Positions 26,308 through 34,396 of a DNA stretch of 41,409 nt are shown here, piece after piece. Source of the DNA: Companilactobacillus suantsaicola (GTDB taxonomy: Bacteria > Bacillota > Bacilli > Lactobacillales > Lactobacillaceae); NCBI RefSeq assembly GCF_004745525.1, contig NZ_RKLY01000024.1:1-41409 (forward strand), given 5' to 3'. How positions within the stretch are numbered: the stretch's first letter is position 1; each line of letters begins with the position of its first letter. The notes under the pieces were generated by a model. That model saw nothing but the letters and a program-made list of their open reading frames with translations, did not search any database and was not told where the DNA came from. The position numbers and the translations under genes were made by a program.

Positions 26308-27537
26308 TTATTCTTTCGTAAAATGAATCGATGGATTGACGTCTAACTTGTCAGCCGCATTCTCAACGTATTTCTTAACTTTATCTTGGTTCTCTTTAGT
26401 ATCATCTTTTAATTGAACTAAAATAATAGCTTTTTTAGTCTTACTCTTTGAGGCCATTTGACCAACGTAAACTTTTTCAACTTCATCTGGATACTTCTTC
26501 AACAATTGTTGTTTCAATTTCAAAAGATTCTTATCCGAATTATCCGTTGCCGTCGTTTGAATGGTCTTAGTTTTCTCTTGGTCGACATATTTCTTAAAGG
26601 CATCAACACTCAAATAATTTCCTTTCGAGAGTTGTTGGATCTGTAACTTATAGCTCCCTAATTGATAGTTAGGCAATTTTTGATTCAAATTTGTGATTTC
26701 CGAATCACTAAACTGACTGCCAATGACTGCTAACTTTATTTCGTCATTATCGATTTCTTTATTAACGACGTAGACACCTGGCAATTCGTTGGTGACGAAG
26801 CTTGTCAATTGTGTCTCATTGTAAGTCTGCTTGACCAATTTTGAAGCCGACACCAAACTTGGTATCGTGATTACTATCGCGGCAGCGAAAATCAAAATCT
26901 GATTTTTCAAAGGCATCGATGCTGATTTCTTAGCTTTCAAATTAAAAATCAAGGTACAGATCATCGTGGCTAAGGCGATAAAGAAGGTGTTGATCAAGAA
27001 CAAGTAGCCGGCGCTGAAAACTATCGACCAGTTCATTTGACTGACGCCGTAACCGACGGTTGAAAGTGGTGGTATCAATGCGGTCGCAATCGCTACTCCT
27101 GGTAGGATATTACCGGGGTCTTTCTTGGCTGAACCGATGATGCCGGCGACACCTCCAAAGAAGGCCACTAACACATCCCAAATGGCTGGTTGGGTCCGAG
27201 CGATTATTTGCTCACTAGCATCTTTGATTGGTGACAAAGCAAAGTAGATCGTCGCCGCAACTAACGCAACTACCAACTCGATCACGTACAAGGTGGCGGC
27301 TTTGCGAATCAATTTAGTATCACGAATCCCGAAGCCATACCCCATTCCGATGATGGGATCCATAATCGGCGAGATCAACATGGCTCCAATGATGACCGCG
27401 ACTGAATTCATATTCAAACCGACACTGGCAATCAAGGTTGCACAAAACAAAACGGCAAAATTGACCCAGCTTAATCCGAGTCCTTGACGAACGTGTCGGT
27501 CAATAATGTCTGACTTTAATAATTCCTCATTATCCAT
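26308..27537 (-). CDS. DUF389-family membrane protein (TIGR00341-like)
   Basis: A 409-residue integral membrane protein. The first half carries six to seven transmembrane segments. It contains SVAVIIGAMLISPIMDPIIG and GNILPGVAIATALIPPLSTV, the two conserved motifs of the DUF389 / 'uncharacterized hydrophobic domain' family. A hydrophobic anchor at about 225-245 is followed by a soluble tail of about 160 residues (KLVKQTYNE... to the end) rich in Lys, Asp and Gln. The function of the family is not established; a transport role is plausible. The ATG at 27535-27537 follows GGGGAAG. It faces the PadR gene across a 115-bp divergent gap and may share its regulation. Confidence 0.88.
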   Translation of the reverse strand: MDNEELLKSDIIDRHVRQGLGLSWVNFAVLFCATLIASVGLNMNSVAVIIGAMLISPIMDPIIGMGYGFGIRDTKLIRKAATLYVIELVVALVAATIYFALSPIKDASEQIIARTQPAIWDVLVAFFGGVAGIIGSAKKDPGNILPGVAIATALIPPLSTVGYGVSQMNWSIVFSAGYLFLINTFFIALATMICTLIFNLKAKKSASMPLKNQILIFAAAIVITIPSLVSASKLVKQTYNETQLTSFVTNELPGVYVVNKEIDNDEIKLAVIGSQFSDSEITNLNQKLPNYQLGSYKLQIQQLSKGNYLSVDAFKKYVDQEKTKTIQTTATDNSDKNLLKLKQQLLKKYPDEVEKVYVGQMASKSKTKKAIILVQLKDDTKENQDKVKKYVENAADKLDVNPSIHFTKE

Positions 27538-27585
27538 TATTTCTTCCCCACAATTTTTATTTCAAAACTATTCTACCAAAGATTT

Positions 27586-27641
27586 CACTATTATGCTTTA
27601 CATACTAGTTAGACCCTAGTAGTATGTATTACATAATAGTG
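27586..27641. promoter_or_regulatory. 56-bp dyad over the padR promoter
   Basis: The outer arms CACTATTATG (27586-27595) and CATAATAGTG (27632-27641) and the inner arms TACATACTA (27599-27607) and TAGTATGTA (27620-27628) are both perfect inverted repeats about one centre. A promoter lies inside: TTTACA at 27597-27602, a 17-bp spacer, and TAGTAT at 27620-27625. The arrangement predicts autorepression by the PadR protein. Confidence 0.75.
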
Positions 27642-27652
27642 AGGTCAAAAAA

Positions 27653-27988
27653 ATGAATAATTCTCAATTACTCAAAGGAGTACTCGAAGGCTGCGTACTG
27701 ATCGTCGTTTCCCAAGATGAGGTTTACGGCTACGAATTAGTCCAGAAACTAAATAAGCTCGGTTTTACCGATGTGATTGGCGGAACCGTTTATCCGCTAC
27801 TTCAAAAATTGGAAAAACGCGGCGACTTGACCAGCCAACAAAAGCCTTCATCCGAAGGTCCCATGCGCAAGTATTATTCACTGACAAAACAAGGTCAAAA
27901 ACAATTACACGAATTTGTCAGTCAGTGGCAAGCACTAGAATCAGTCGTCAACAAAATTATTTCTCAAAAAGGTGGACAAGATGAGTAA
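27653..27988 (+). CDS. PadR-family transcriptional regulator
   Basis: A 111-residue winged-helix repressor. LLKGVLEGCVLIVVSQDEVY and GYELVQKLNKLGF are the family's first helices. VIGGTVYPLLQKLEKRGDLT is the recognition helix and wing, and KYYSLTKQGQKQLHEFV closes the domain. PadR proteins typically control small membrane proteins, drug pumps or phenolic-acid genes. This one overlaps the start of the following membrane protein gene by 8 nt, the usual PadR/DUF1700-DUF1129 partnership. It lies directly behind a 56-bp dyad that covers its own promoter. Confidence 0.93.
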   Translation: MNNSQLLKGVLEGCVLIVVSQDEVYGYELVQKLNKLGFTDVIGGTVYPLLQKLEKRGDLTSQQKPSSEGPMRKYYSLTKQGQKQLHEFVSQWQALESVVNKIISQKGGQDE

Positions 27989-28838
27989 ATCAGACGAAAC
28001 ACAACAACTAATTGCAAATAACAACGTCTTACGAAAAGACCTGAACCCCGAAAATGCCAAGTATTACGATGACCTACTCGTTTACGTACGGACAGCCGGT
28101 ATTTTATACGACGATTACGAAGTGGAAAGCCGGCTTTTCGAAATTTTGCAAGACATCCTCGACGCACAAAAGGATGGTTCCACTGCTAAAGAGTATTTTG
28201 GGCAGCACCCTAACGAAGTTGCTGATCAATTGATCAGTAACTTTCCGAAAATCACTCCCAAAAAACAATTAAAATTTTATGGGATCATCTTCGGCATCAG
28301 TGCCATTTGGACTTTGATCCTCCAGATGAACAGTCAAAGCCGACAATTAAATTTAGCACCCTTTTTATTAAACGGAATCTTTTTACTCTTCCTAATTTGG
28401 GGCATTCTTTGGTTTATTCATCAAAGTGTCTATCCCAAACTAATTCAAAATAAGAAATTAGGTTTACTATCGACTTGGGTCGTCTCGATATTTTCAATTT
28501 TAATTTTTACCGGCATTCAATTTTTCAAACCCAAAGTTCTCAGTCTCACCCTAACCGACGGTTTAGTCGTTACCATCAATGCACTAGTTATTGTCGCCGC
28601 CATTATCACCATGTTCGTCATCAAAAAAGCTTGGCGACCAATCGTAATTGCCTGTGAACCAATCATCTGGGTCATTGCTCTTTCCAATATTTTTAAATTA
28701 TACGCACCCACGAACATGAACAAACCAATCCTAATTTGGACCGCTGTATTAGCTCTGATTAGTATTACTTGGTTCTTCGTTTGGTTTTGGCGAGATGGTC
28801 ACAAAGAAAGTAGTGAAAAAGCAACGGAAAAGAAATAA
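27981..28838 (+). CDS. DUF1129/DUF1700-like membrane protein
   Basis: A 285-residue membrane protein. The first 95 residues are a soluble helical domain (NNVLRKDLNPENAKYYDDLL, then EYFGQHPNEVADQLI), resembling the N-terminal part of proteins encoded next to PadR regulators in Lactobacillaceae. About six hydrophobic segments follow in the rest of the protein, and the tail is charged. I use the ATG at 27981, with AAGGTGG six bases upstream, rather than the GTG three codons earlier. It overlaps padR by 8 nt, so the two are translationally coupled. Function unknown; an envelope-stress or cation role is only a guess. Confidence 0.8.
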   Translation: MSKSDETQQLIANNNVLRKDLNPENAKYYDDLLVYVRTAGILYDDYEVESRLFEILQDILDAQKDGSTAKEYFGQHPNEVADQLISNFPKITPKKQLKFYGIIFGISAIWTLILQMNSQSRQLNLAPFLLNGIFLLFLIWGILWFIHQSVYPKLIQNKKLGLLSTWVVSIFSILIFTGIQFFKPKVLSLTLTDGLVVTINALVIVAAIITMFVIKKAWRPIVIACEPIIWVIALSNIFKLYAPTNMNKPILIWTAVLALISITWFFVWFWRDGHKESSEKATEKK

Positions 28839-28862
28839 GAATAATTTAGGATTGATTCTCCA

Positions 28863-30756
28863 ATCGAGTAGGAAGTGACAATTAGTCACCGACCTCTCAC
28901 ACCACCGTACGTACGGTTCCGTATACGGCGGTTCATTAATTTAAGCATTTTGAATAGACTCGAGTTTCTTGGACATATTTATTAGGCCAAGGGACTCGAG
29001 TTTTCTATTCGTTAAAGTGTATGACAAGGTCTTACTGTGTGCGGTTCGCCAATACCCCTTGCGGGTGTTAGCGAAGATGCGAGCCTGATTCTTTGTCATA
29101 CCAAGTTTTACTAGGTTTCTAATTCTGGTTTTGACTTTCTTCCATGATTTCCAGATATATTGTCTGATTCTTGAACGAAGCCATTCATCTAAATCCTTAA
29201 TGAATGTTTTCATACTTCCAATTCCATAATAGTTGAGCCAACCTATCATCTTTTGATGTATCTCTTTAAAGAGAACATCGAGGCTCCTGCCTCGATTCCT
29301 CTTTGTCATTAACTTGAGTGATTGTTTGACTCTCTTTTTAGCTTGTCCGCTGGGTCTTATATAAACACCCTTGGCAGACATACCGAGAGAAAATCCTAGA
29401 AATTTCAACCTTAATGGAGAACCAACTTTAGTTTTCTTTCGATTAATGGTTAATTTTAAGTCTTTCTCAAGAAATTTTGAAATACTTTCAAGAACTCGGT
29501 ATCCAGCTCGTTTACTTTTGACATAAATATTACAGTCATCGGCATAGCGAACAAATTTATGTCCTCGGGACACGAGTAATTTATCGAGTTCGTTCAAATA
29601 GATATTAGCTAATATTGGCGATAGGTTACCACCTTGTGGTGTTCCTTTTTCGGACTTTTGGAATAATTGTCCATCCATTACACCACTAGTCAAGAATTTA
29701 CGAATCATTCTCAATAACCATTCATCATTAATATACTGCCTGATGAATTTCATCAGTAGGTCATGATTGACCGTATCGAAGTATGATTTTAGGTCGAGGT
29801 CTATCACAAAGTGATAGCCTTGATCATAAAATTCTGTGACACGTTTTATGGCATCATGGGCACTTCGATTTGGTCTAAATCCAAAGCTATTATCAGAAAA
29901 CACATTCTCAAACACAGGCGTCATTGCTTGTGCAATGGCCTGTTGTACTAAGCGGTCAACGACCGTTGGTACACCTAACTTACGCTTTGACCCATCGGGC
30001 TTGGGTATCTCTACTCTTCTAACAGGCTTGGGCTTATAAGTAAGATTGCTTAGCGATTCTATCAATTGAGTTTTATTCTCTTTGATATAGTCAAACAGCT
30101 CATAGACAGTCATTCCATCTATTCCTTGTGCACCTTTATTTCTATAAACTCGTTGGTAAGCTAAGTTAAGATTGGTTCTGTTTAAAACTATTTCTTTAAA
30201 TGAAATGCCATTCTTGTTCGTATTTTCACCAGAGGCGGCACTACGTGCCTCTGATTGCTTTTGATTTTCCAAATCTATCATCCTCAGATGGTCAGCTTTT
30301 TGTTCTGTTTTCTGCGATTGTCGCACCGCTTCCACCTCCAATATCGAAAAGAATTATTAATGTTCGGTCCTTCGTCACAAGTGACTACTATGACCTCGGC
30401 TGACTTCTGTACCATTCAGCCAAACATCACTGCTTGGTTTGTTTGTAGAATACATTTCGTTTTCTTGCCAAACATATGATACAGACCTCCCCGGGTAAGA
30501 ACGCTAACTTTCATACCATGTAGCTGCCGACTTTACTAGAAATATTTTCGAGTAGTATAGGATTTTATCTTGTGTTGCAGATTTATCCAACATTTCCAGC
30601 CTTATAGTCGATTTTTGTTCATCAGCTCAGTATTTTGCTTTAGACTTCCTTCAGATTTCACCTCACGGTGGACACCCTTGTCCTCGGCTAGTGATTCCGA
30701 CTACTACGGCTCACAATGGGCTTTCACCACCAAGTTAGCGCCCATGCCGGGCGCAC
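28863..30756 (-). mobile_element. Group IIC intron, apparently complete
   Basis: On the minus strand the element begins GTGCGCCCGGCATGGGCGC (30756 down), the usual 5' end of bacterial group II introns of this class. It carries a reverse transcriptase/maturase frame. It ends with a recognisable domain V (about 28896-28934, GTATACGGAACCGTACGTAC as stem and loop) and domain VI, finishing CTACTCGAT at 28863. The 5' splice point is directly behind the U-run of the terminator at 30761-30797, the known target preference of group IIC introns. The RNA domains before the reverse transcriptase occupy about 30342-30756. The ends are judged by eye. Confidence 0.85.
28941..30341 (-). CDS. ltrA: Group II intron reverse transcriptase/maturase
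   Basis: A multifunctional intron protein of up to 466 residues. The reverse transcriptase domain runs from about 50 to 340, with QGIDGMTVYE, the VPTVVDRLVQQAIA segment, GFRPNRSAHDAI, TPQGGNLSPILANIYLNELD and the catalytic YADD in FVRYADDCNIYV. The maturase (GIIM) domain follows at about 370-450 (QYIWKSWKKVKTRI, then FANTRKGYW). No HNH endonuclease domain follows, as expected for group IIC. It assists splicing and target-primed insertion. The frame is intact. The start is either the TTG at 30341 or, fitting GGAGG better, the GTG at 30324-30326. Confidence 0.93.
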   Translation of the reverse strand: MEVEAVRQSQKTEQKADHLRMIDLENQKQSEARSAASGENTNKNGISFKEIVLNRTNLNLAYQRVYRNKGAQGIDGMTVYELFDYIKENKTQLIESLSNLTYKPKPVRRVEIPKPDGSKRKLGVPTVVDRLVQQAIAQAMTPVFENVFSDNSFGFRPNRSAHDAIKRVTEFYDQGYHFVIDLDLKSYFDTVNHDLLMKFIRQYINDEWLLRMIRKFLTSGVMDGQLFQKSEKGTPQGGNLSPILANIYLNELDKLLVSRGHKFVRYADDCNIYVKSKRAGYRVLESISKFLEKDLKLTINRKKTKVGSPLRLKFLGFSLGMSAKGVYIRPSGQAKKRVKQSLKLMTKRNRGRSLDVLFKEIHQKMIGWLNYYGIGSMKTFIKDLDEWLRSRIRQYIWKSWKKVKTRIRNLVKLGMTKNQARIFANTRKGYWRTAHSKTLSYTLTNRKLESLGLINMSKKLESIQNA

Positions 30757-30760
30757 AACA

Positions 30761-30797
30761 AAAAACACTCGATTCGTAAAAATCGAGTGCTTTTTTT
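30761..30797 (-). terminator. Intrinsic terminator of the beta-galactosidase operon, intron target
   Basis: CACTCGATT (30766-30774) pairs with AATCGAGTG (30781-30789), with an A-run on the left and a T-run on the right. On the minus strand it ends TTTTTTGTT, and the intron starts with the next base. Confidence 0.88.
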
Positions 30798-30807
30798 CTA
30801 CTTAATC

Positions 30808-31029
30808 CTATTCAAAGCCCGCTTGGAAGGATAACATACTTCCCCAGACTTCGGCTTTTACAGCTGCTTTAGCTGTCTTGGCGGCAGCATCTAAATCTGT
30901 TGCATTGGTTTTAAATCTTAATTTCAAACCTTTTTTATCAACAAAATCAAATGTCAATCCATCTTGATCATAATTATTTAGCAATTCAATAATTTTATCT
31001 TGTTGTGCAGGTACGTTTAAAAAAATCAT
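30808..31029 (-). CDS. Small unknown protein of the GH35 operon
   Basis: A 73-residue protein starting MIFLNVPAQQDKIIELLN, behind GGAGAAG, 16 bp after the beta-galactosidase stop. It is predicted as a small alpha/beta fold: one beta strand, a helix, two strands (LTFDFVDKKGLKLRFKTN), then an Ala/Lys-rich helix (DLDAAAKTAKAAVKAEV). There is no signal peptide or membrane segment. I do not recognise the family. Its place as third gene of the PTS/GH35 operon, just before the terminator, suggests a role linked to sugar use. A frame extending further upstream overlaps the beta-galactosidase and lacks a ribosome site. Confidence 0.7.
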   Translation of the reverse strand: MIFLNVPAQQDKIIELLNNYDQDGLTFDFVDKKGLKLRFKTNATDLDAAAKTAKAAVKAEVWGSMLSFQAGFE

Positions 31030-31045
31030 TTTTCTTCTCCATCTA

Positions 31046-32809
31046 TTACATTTTATCGATAATCGCGTGGTCACTAAATCTTAATTCTTCAATTGGAACA
31101 TTTTCAGTTTCAAAAACAATAATCTCGTTATCTTTCTTTAACATCCCACCAGGAACATAAAGCGTATGGATTGGACCTTTAGACCAGAAACGTCCGATAT
31201 TGATTCCGTTCACTACCACGCAGCCTTTGCCATATTTTGAACAATCGATGTAAGTACTATGAATATCTTCTAATTTCATCGTAAAACGATTAAAAGTTGG
31301 TTGCGTCGATTTTGGTGAAGCTTGATATGACAATTTTTTTAGTGTTTCATCAAATGGTATCAAGTATTGTTGCCAACCAACTAGGAATTGATGATCGACC
31401 ATCACGCCGCCTTTGATACCTTTTTTCTGGGTAGGTGCCATTAACTTGTATCCATAATTAACGCGGCTTTGATTCTCAACTAAAATATCTAATTGAATTT
31501 GAGGATTTTCACCGTTAATAGTAACTTCGTCGCCAATTGTCTGGGCTGTTTGCGTTGCTAAATATTTTTTATCGGCGTACAAACTAACTCGATCATTGGC
31601 ATCGATAACTTTCAGTTTTTCATCATGACCAAAATTCTTAGTTTCAGTCCGATACAAAACATAACCATAATAATGATGCAATTTTTCAAATGACTTAGGG
31701 TAAGAACTTTTAACAACTTCAAATTTTTCAGCATTATCTAACAAACCGGCACATCCGGTGCTTAGTTGTGTTGGATAGGAGTTAATTTTAGGAAAAATGG
31801 GGATATGTTGTTGGACATCAGGGAAGTTTTGTTTCAACATATTTTGCATTGCAAAAAATTTCTCAGTTGGTTCTCCCGCTTCATTCAAAATTGCATCGTA
31901 ATCATAACTGGTAACTTGTGGCAAATCCTTGTTCTTTCGAGCAGAACAGCCATTCATAAAACCAAAATTCGTCCCCCCGCGAAACATGTATAGATTAATA
32001 CTGCCTCGTTGTAATAAATTCGAAACGTCTTCAACCATTTCAGAAGCATCTCGTCGAACTACTTTTTCACCCCAACGATTAAACCAACCATCCCAATATT
32101 CCATGCACATTAATGGCCACTTCTTATTGTGTTGTTGGTGAAATTTTTCTAAAGCATCAAAGTTTTCGATTGAGTGTGATCCAAAATTACCTGTCACAAA
32201 AATATCTTTATCGATCAACGTTCCGGCAGTAAGGGCTTCGATCCAAGTTCCATCAGAAGTGAAAAGTGGGACGTCGACTCCCAAGCTTCTCATCATTTTG
32301 ACGATTTCAGTTAAATACGTTTTATCTTCGCTATAGGATCCGTATTCATTTTCAACTTGCATCATCAAAACTGAACCATTGTGTGTAATTTGGTGTGATA
32401 CTAAGCGCGGCATTAACGCTTGGTAATAATTTTGGACCTTCTTCAAAAACTCTGGATCACTGGAACGCAATTGCAGATCATAATTTAATAACCAGGCTGG
32501 TAGCCCGCCAAATTCCCATTCGGCACAGATGAACGGAGTGGGTCTAAGTAAAACATATAATCCGAGATCTTCAGCAATTTCTAAGAACTTTTCCAGATCA
32601 TATCGGCCACTAAAATCAAACTTACCTTCATCGGGTTCATGCACATTCCAGGGAATATACGTTTCAACTGTATTGAAGCCCATTGCCTTTAAGTTAAACA
32701 ATGTGTCGTGCCACTGGGTAGGATCAAGTCGAAAATAATGCACTGCTCCTGACAAAATTTTTAATGGCCGGTCGTTTAATCTGAATTGATCTTTAATCTC
32801 GAATTTCAT
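31046..32809 (-). CDS. Beta-galactosidase, glycoside hydrolase family 35 (BgaC-like)
   Basis: A 587-residue retaining exo-beta-galactosidase. The GH35 barrel is clear: LSGAVHYFRLDP at the start, VETYIPWNVHEP, RPTPFICAEWEFGGLPAWLL, the acid/base Glu (about E155) in QVENEYGS, and the nucleophile Glu (about E237) in CMEYWDGWFNRWG. MFRGGTNFGFMNG follows. The C-terminal beta domains carry GKGCVVVNGINIGRFW. No signal peptide, so it acts in the cytoplasm on imported sugar. Bacterial enzymes of this length (e.g. pneumococcal BgaC) favour beta-1,3-linked galactose, but specificity here is inference. It lies 12 bp behind the PTS EIIC gene in a CcpA/ROK-controlled operon. Confidence 0.95.
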   Translation of the reverse strand: MKFEIKDQFRLNDRPLKILSGAVHYFRLDPTQWHDTLFNLKAMGFNTVETYIPWNVHEPDEGKFDFSGRYDLEKFLEIAEDLGLYVLLRPTPFICAEWEFGGLPAWLLNYDLQLRSSDPEFLKKVQNYYQALMPRLVSHQITHNGSVLMMQVENEYGSYSEDKTYLTEIVKMMRSLGVDVPLFTSDGTWIEALTAGTLIDKDIFVTGNFGSHSIENFDALEKFHQQHNKKWPLMCMEYWDGWFNRWGEKVVRRDASEMVEDVSNLLQRGSINLYMFRGGTNFGFMNGCSARKNKDLPQVTSYDYDAILNEAGEPTEKFFAMQNMLKQNFPDVQQHIPIFPKINSYPTQLSTGCAGLLDNAEKFEVVKSSYPKSFEKLHHYYGYVLYRTETKNFGHDEKLKVIDANDRVSLYADKKYLATQTAQTIGDEVTINGENPQIQLDILVENQSRVNYGYKLMAPTQKKGIKGGVMVDHQFLVGWQQYLIPFDETLKKLSYQASPKSTQPTFNRFTMKLEDIHSTYIDCSKYGKGCVVVNGINIGRFWSKGPIHTLYVPGGMLKKDNEIIVFETENVPIEELRFSDHAIIDKM

Positions 32810-32821
32810 AATTACCCTCTC

Positions 32822-34180
32822 TTATTCAACTACGTCTTGCTTATCCGCCATCTTAACGAATGGAAGATAAATAAATGTAGCTAAAGCTAAATTGACAAGT
32901 GATAAAATAATAGAGCGCCAGTCAAAAGCTGTAGCAAAGAATCCATATAGAACTGGTGGCATAACCCAAGTGATATTTTGAGTAACTGGCTTTACTAGAC
33001 CAAAGTAAGTTGCTCCATAAGCGACAGCGGACAATACAGCTGGGCAGAGCAAGAATGGAATAAATAGTAAAGGATTCAAAACAGTTGGTAAACCATACAT
33101 AACTGGTTCACCGATATTGAATAGTACTGGGGCTAGACCAAGTTTTGCAACTTCACGGTAATGACTGTTGTGTGATTGCCAGAAAATGGCGATGAGCAAA
33201 CCTAGCGTTGCGTACCAAACAAAGGCACTGTAAGAAACACTTGTCCAAAGGTAAGGAATTGCTTCATGGTGTTGATAGGCGTCAAGGTTAGCTAGTAAGG
33301 CAACTCCGAAGACCCCTTCCATGATAGGTGCCATAACATTTCCACCGTGGATTCCGAAGAACCAGAACAATTGTGTCAAAACAGCGATGGCAATTACGGC
33401 AAAGATATTTTGTGACATACCGAGTAATGGCATTTGCAATACTTTATAGATCCAGTCTAGTAGTGACTGACCGGTTACATTGTTGAAAACAGTAATGAAG
33501 ATTCCGACTACATATAGTGAAATGAAAGCTGGAATGATTGATAGAAACGGTGTAGCGATGGCAGGTGGTACTGAGTCAGGCAATTTGATCGTCCAATTTT
33601 TGTTCATGATCTTTGAGAAAATAATTGCTGACAAGAAACCGATTAAAATAGCTGTAAAATAACCATTAGAACTAATATCTGAACCTGGAATCAAACCAGA
33701 AATCGTAACTTCCATTTGATGTCCGTGGATTGAGATTCCCTCAGCACCTTTAAGAGCGCCGGCTAAATCACCTTTTACTTTTGAAATGTCAAAAGTTGAA
33801 CTGACTGAGTTACCGATTGAAATGATGAACGCACTGAACGCTACGATACCACTTGATAATCTGTCAGTGTTATAAATCTTAGCAACATTGACCCCTAGGG
33901 AGAAAATGAAGATTAGTGAAACAACAGAAACTGTGCCCCGAAAAATTAAACTGTTGATTCCAGCTAACCATGCCATGTTGGTAACAATTGCATCCCAACC
34001 GAATTGAGTTGGAATATCAACTAAAAAGGCATTAATTAAAAGAGCAATTGATCCTGTCATAACGGCAGGCATAGTACCAATGAATGAATCACGAAGTGCA
34101 ACTAAGAACTTCTGATTACCAATTTTTGTCGCAATCGGTAACAGACGGTTCTGCAAACTATCCATAAACTTATTATTCAC
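32822..34180 (-). CDS. PTS EIIC component, lactose/cellobiose family
   Basis: A 452-residue membrane permease with about ten hydrophobic segments. LFWFFGIHGGNVMAPIMEG and APVLFNIGEPVMYGLPTVLN are the EIIC active-site motifs of the LacE/CelB family. It begins MNNKFMDSLQNRLLPIATKI, a typical amphipathic head, and has no fused EIIA or EIIB. As the first gene of the operon with the GH35 enzyme it should import a galactose-containing disaccharide, partner EIIA/EIIB coming from elsewhere. It is about 30% or less alike by eye to the EIIC at 24795. A GAGGGG site precedes the ATG. Confidence 0.92.
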   Translation of the reverse strand: MNNKFMDSLQNRLLPIATKIGNQKFLVALRDSFIGTMPAVMTGSIALLINAFLVDIPTQFGWDAIVTNMAWLAGINSLIFRGTVSVVSLIFIFSLGVNVAKIYNTDRLSSGIVAFSAFIISIGNSVSSTFDISKVKGDLAGALKGAEGISIHGHQMEVTISGLIPGSDISSNGYFTAILIGFLSAIIFSKIMNKNWTIKLPDSVPPAIATPFLSIIPAFISLYVVGIFITVFNNVTGQSLLDWIYKVLQMPLLGMSQNIFAVIAIAVLTQLFWFFGIHGGNVMAPIMEGVFGVALLANLDAYQHHEAIPYLWTSVSYSAFVWYATLGLLIAIFWQSHNSHYREVAKLGLAPVLFNIGEPVMYGLPTVLNPLLFIPFLLCPAVLSAVAYGATYFGLVKPVTQNITWVMPPVLYGFFATAFDWRSIILSLVNLALATFIYLPFVKMADKQDVVE

Positions 34181-34207
34181 GTTTAAAACCCCTCTACTTC
34201 CATTTGA

Positions 34208-34222
34208 TTATTTTTAATAATT
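34208..34222. promoter_or_regulatory. Candidate ROK operator 1
   Basis: TTATTTTTAATAATT contains the perfect inverted repeat TTATT-TTT-AATAA. The same 15-mer recurs at 34345-34359, the two sites flanking both promoters of the divergent region. This site is in the 5' leader of the PTS/GH35 operon. Confidence 0.6.
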
Positions 34223-34232
34223 TAAATATTGA

Positions 34233-34246
34233 AGTAAGCGTTTACA
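34233..34246. promoter_or_regulatory. Catabolite-responsive element (cre)
   Basis: AGTAAGCGTTTACA fits the palindromic CcpA consensus WGWAARCGYTWWCA at every position. It is about 40 bp downstream of the -10 box of the PTS/GH35 operon. Confidence 0.85.
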
Positions 34247-34284
34247 TATATGCTTTTAGATTACTTATTTCTGTTAACAATCAT

Positions 34285-34313
34285 AGAATATATTCTTAAA
34301 AGTAATTTGTCAA
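34285..34313 (-). promoter_or_regulatory. Promoter of the PTS/GH35 operon
   Basis: On the minus strand TTGACA (34313-34308), a 17-bp spacer and TATTCT (34290-34285). This lies between the two candidate ROK operators. Confidence 0.75.
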
Positions 34314-34344
34314 CGCTATTTTCGGTGTTTTTTATGGTTTTTGT

Positions 34345-34371
34345 TTATTTTTAATAATTAATTGTTATAAT
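34345..34371 (+). promoter_or_regulatory. Candidate ROK operator 2 overlapping the ROK gene promoter
   Basis: The second copy of TTATTTTTAATAATT (34345-34359) lies just upstream of a TATAAT -10 box (34366-34371), where the -35 region and spacer should be. Binding here would repress the ROK gene itself. Confidence 0.55.
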
Positions 34372-34396
34372 AATTCTTGATAAGGAGAAATTAAAT

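Noticed and set aside
30200-30779. Plus-strand frames within the intron 5' RNA domains
   Set aside because: They lie antisense to the ribozyme and reverse transcriptase start and show no protein-like pattern.
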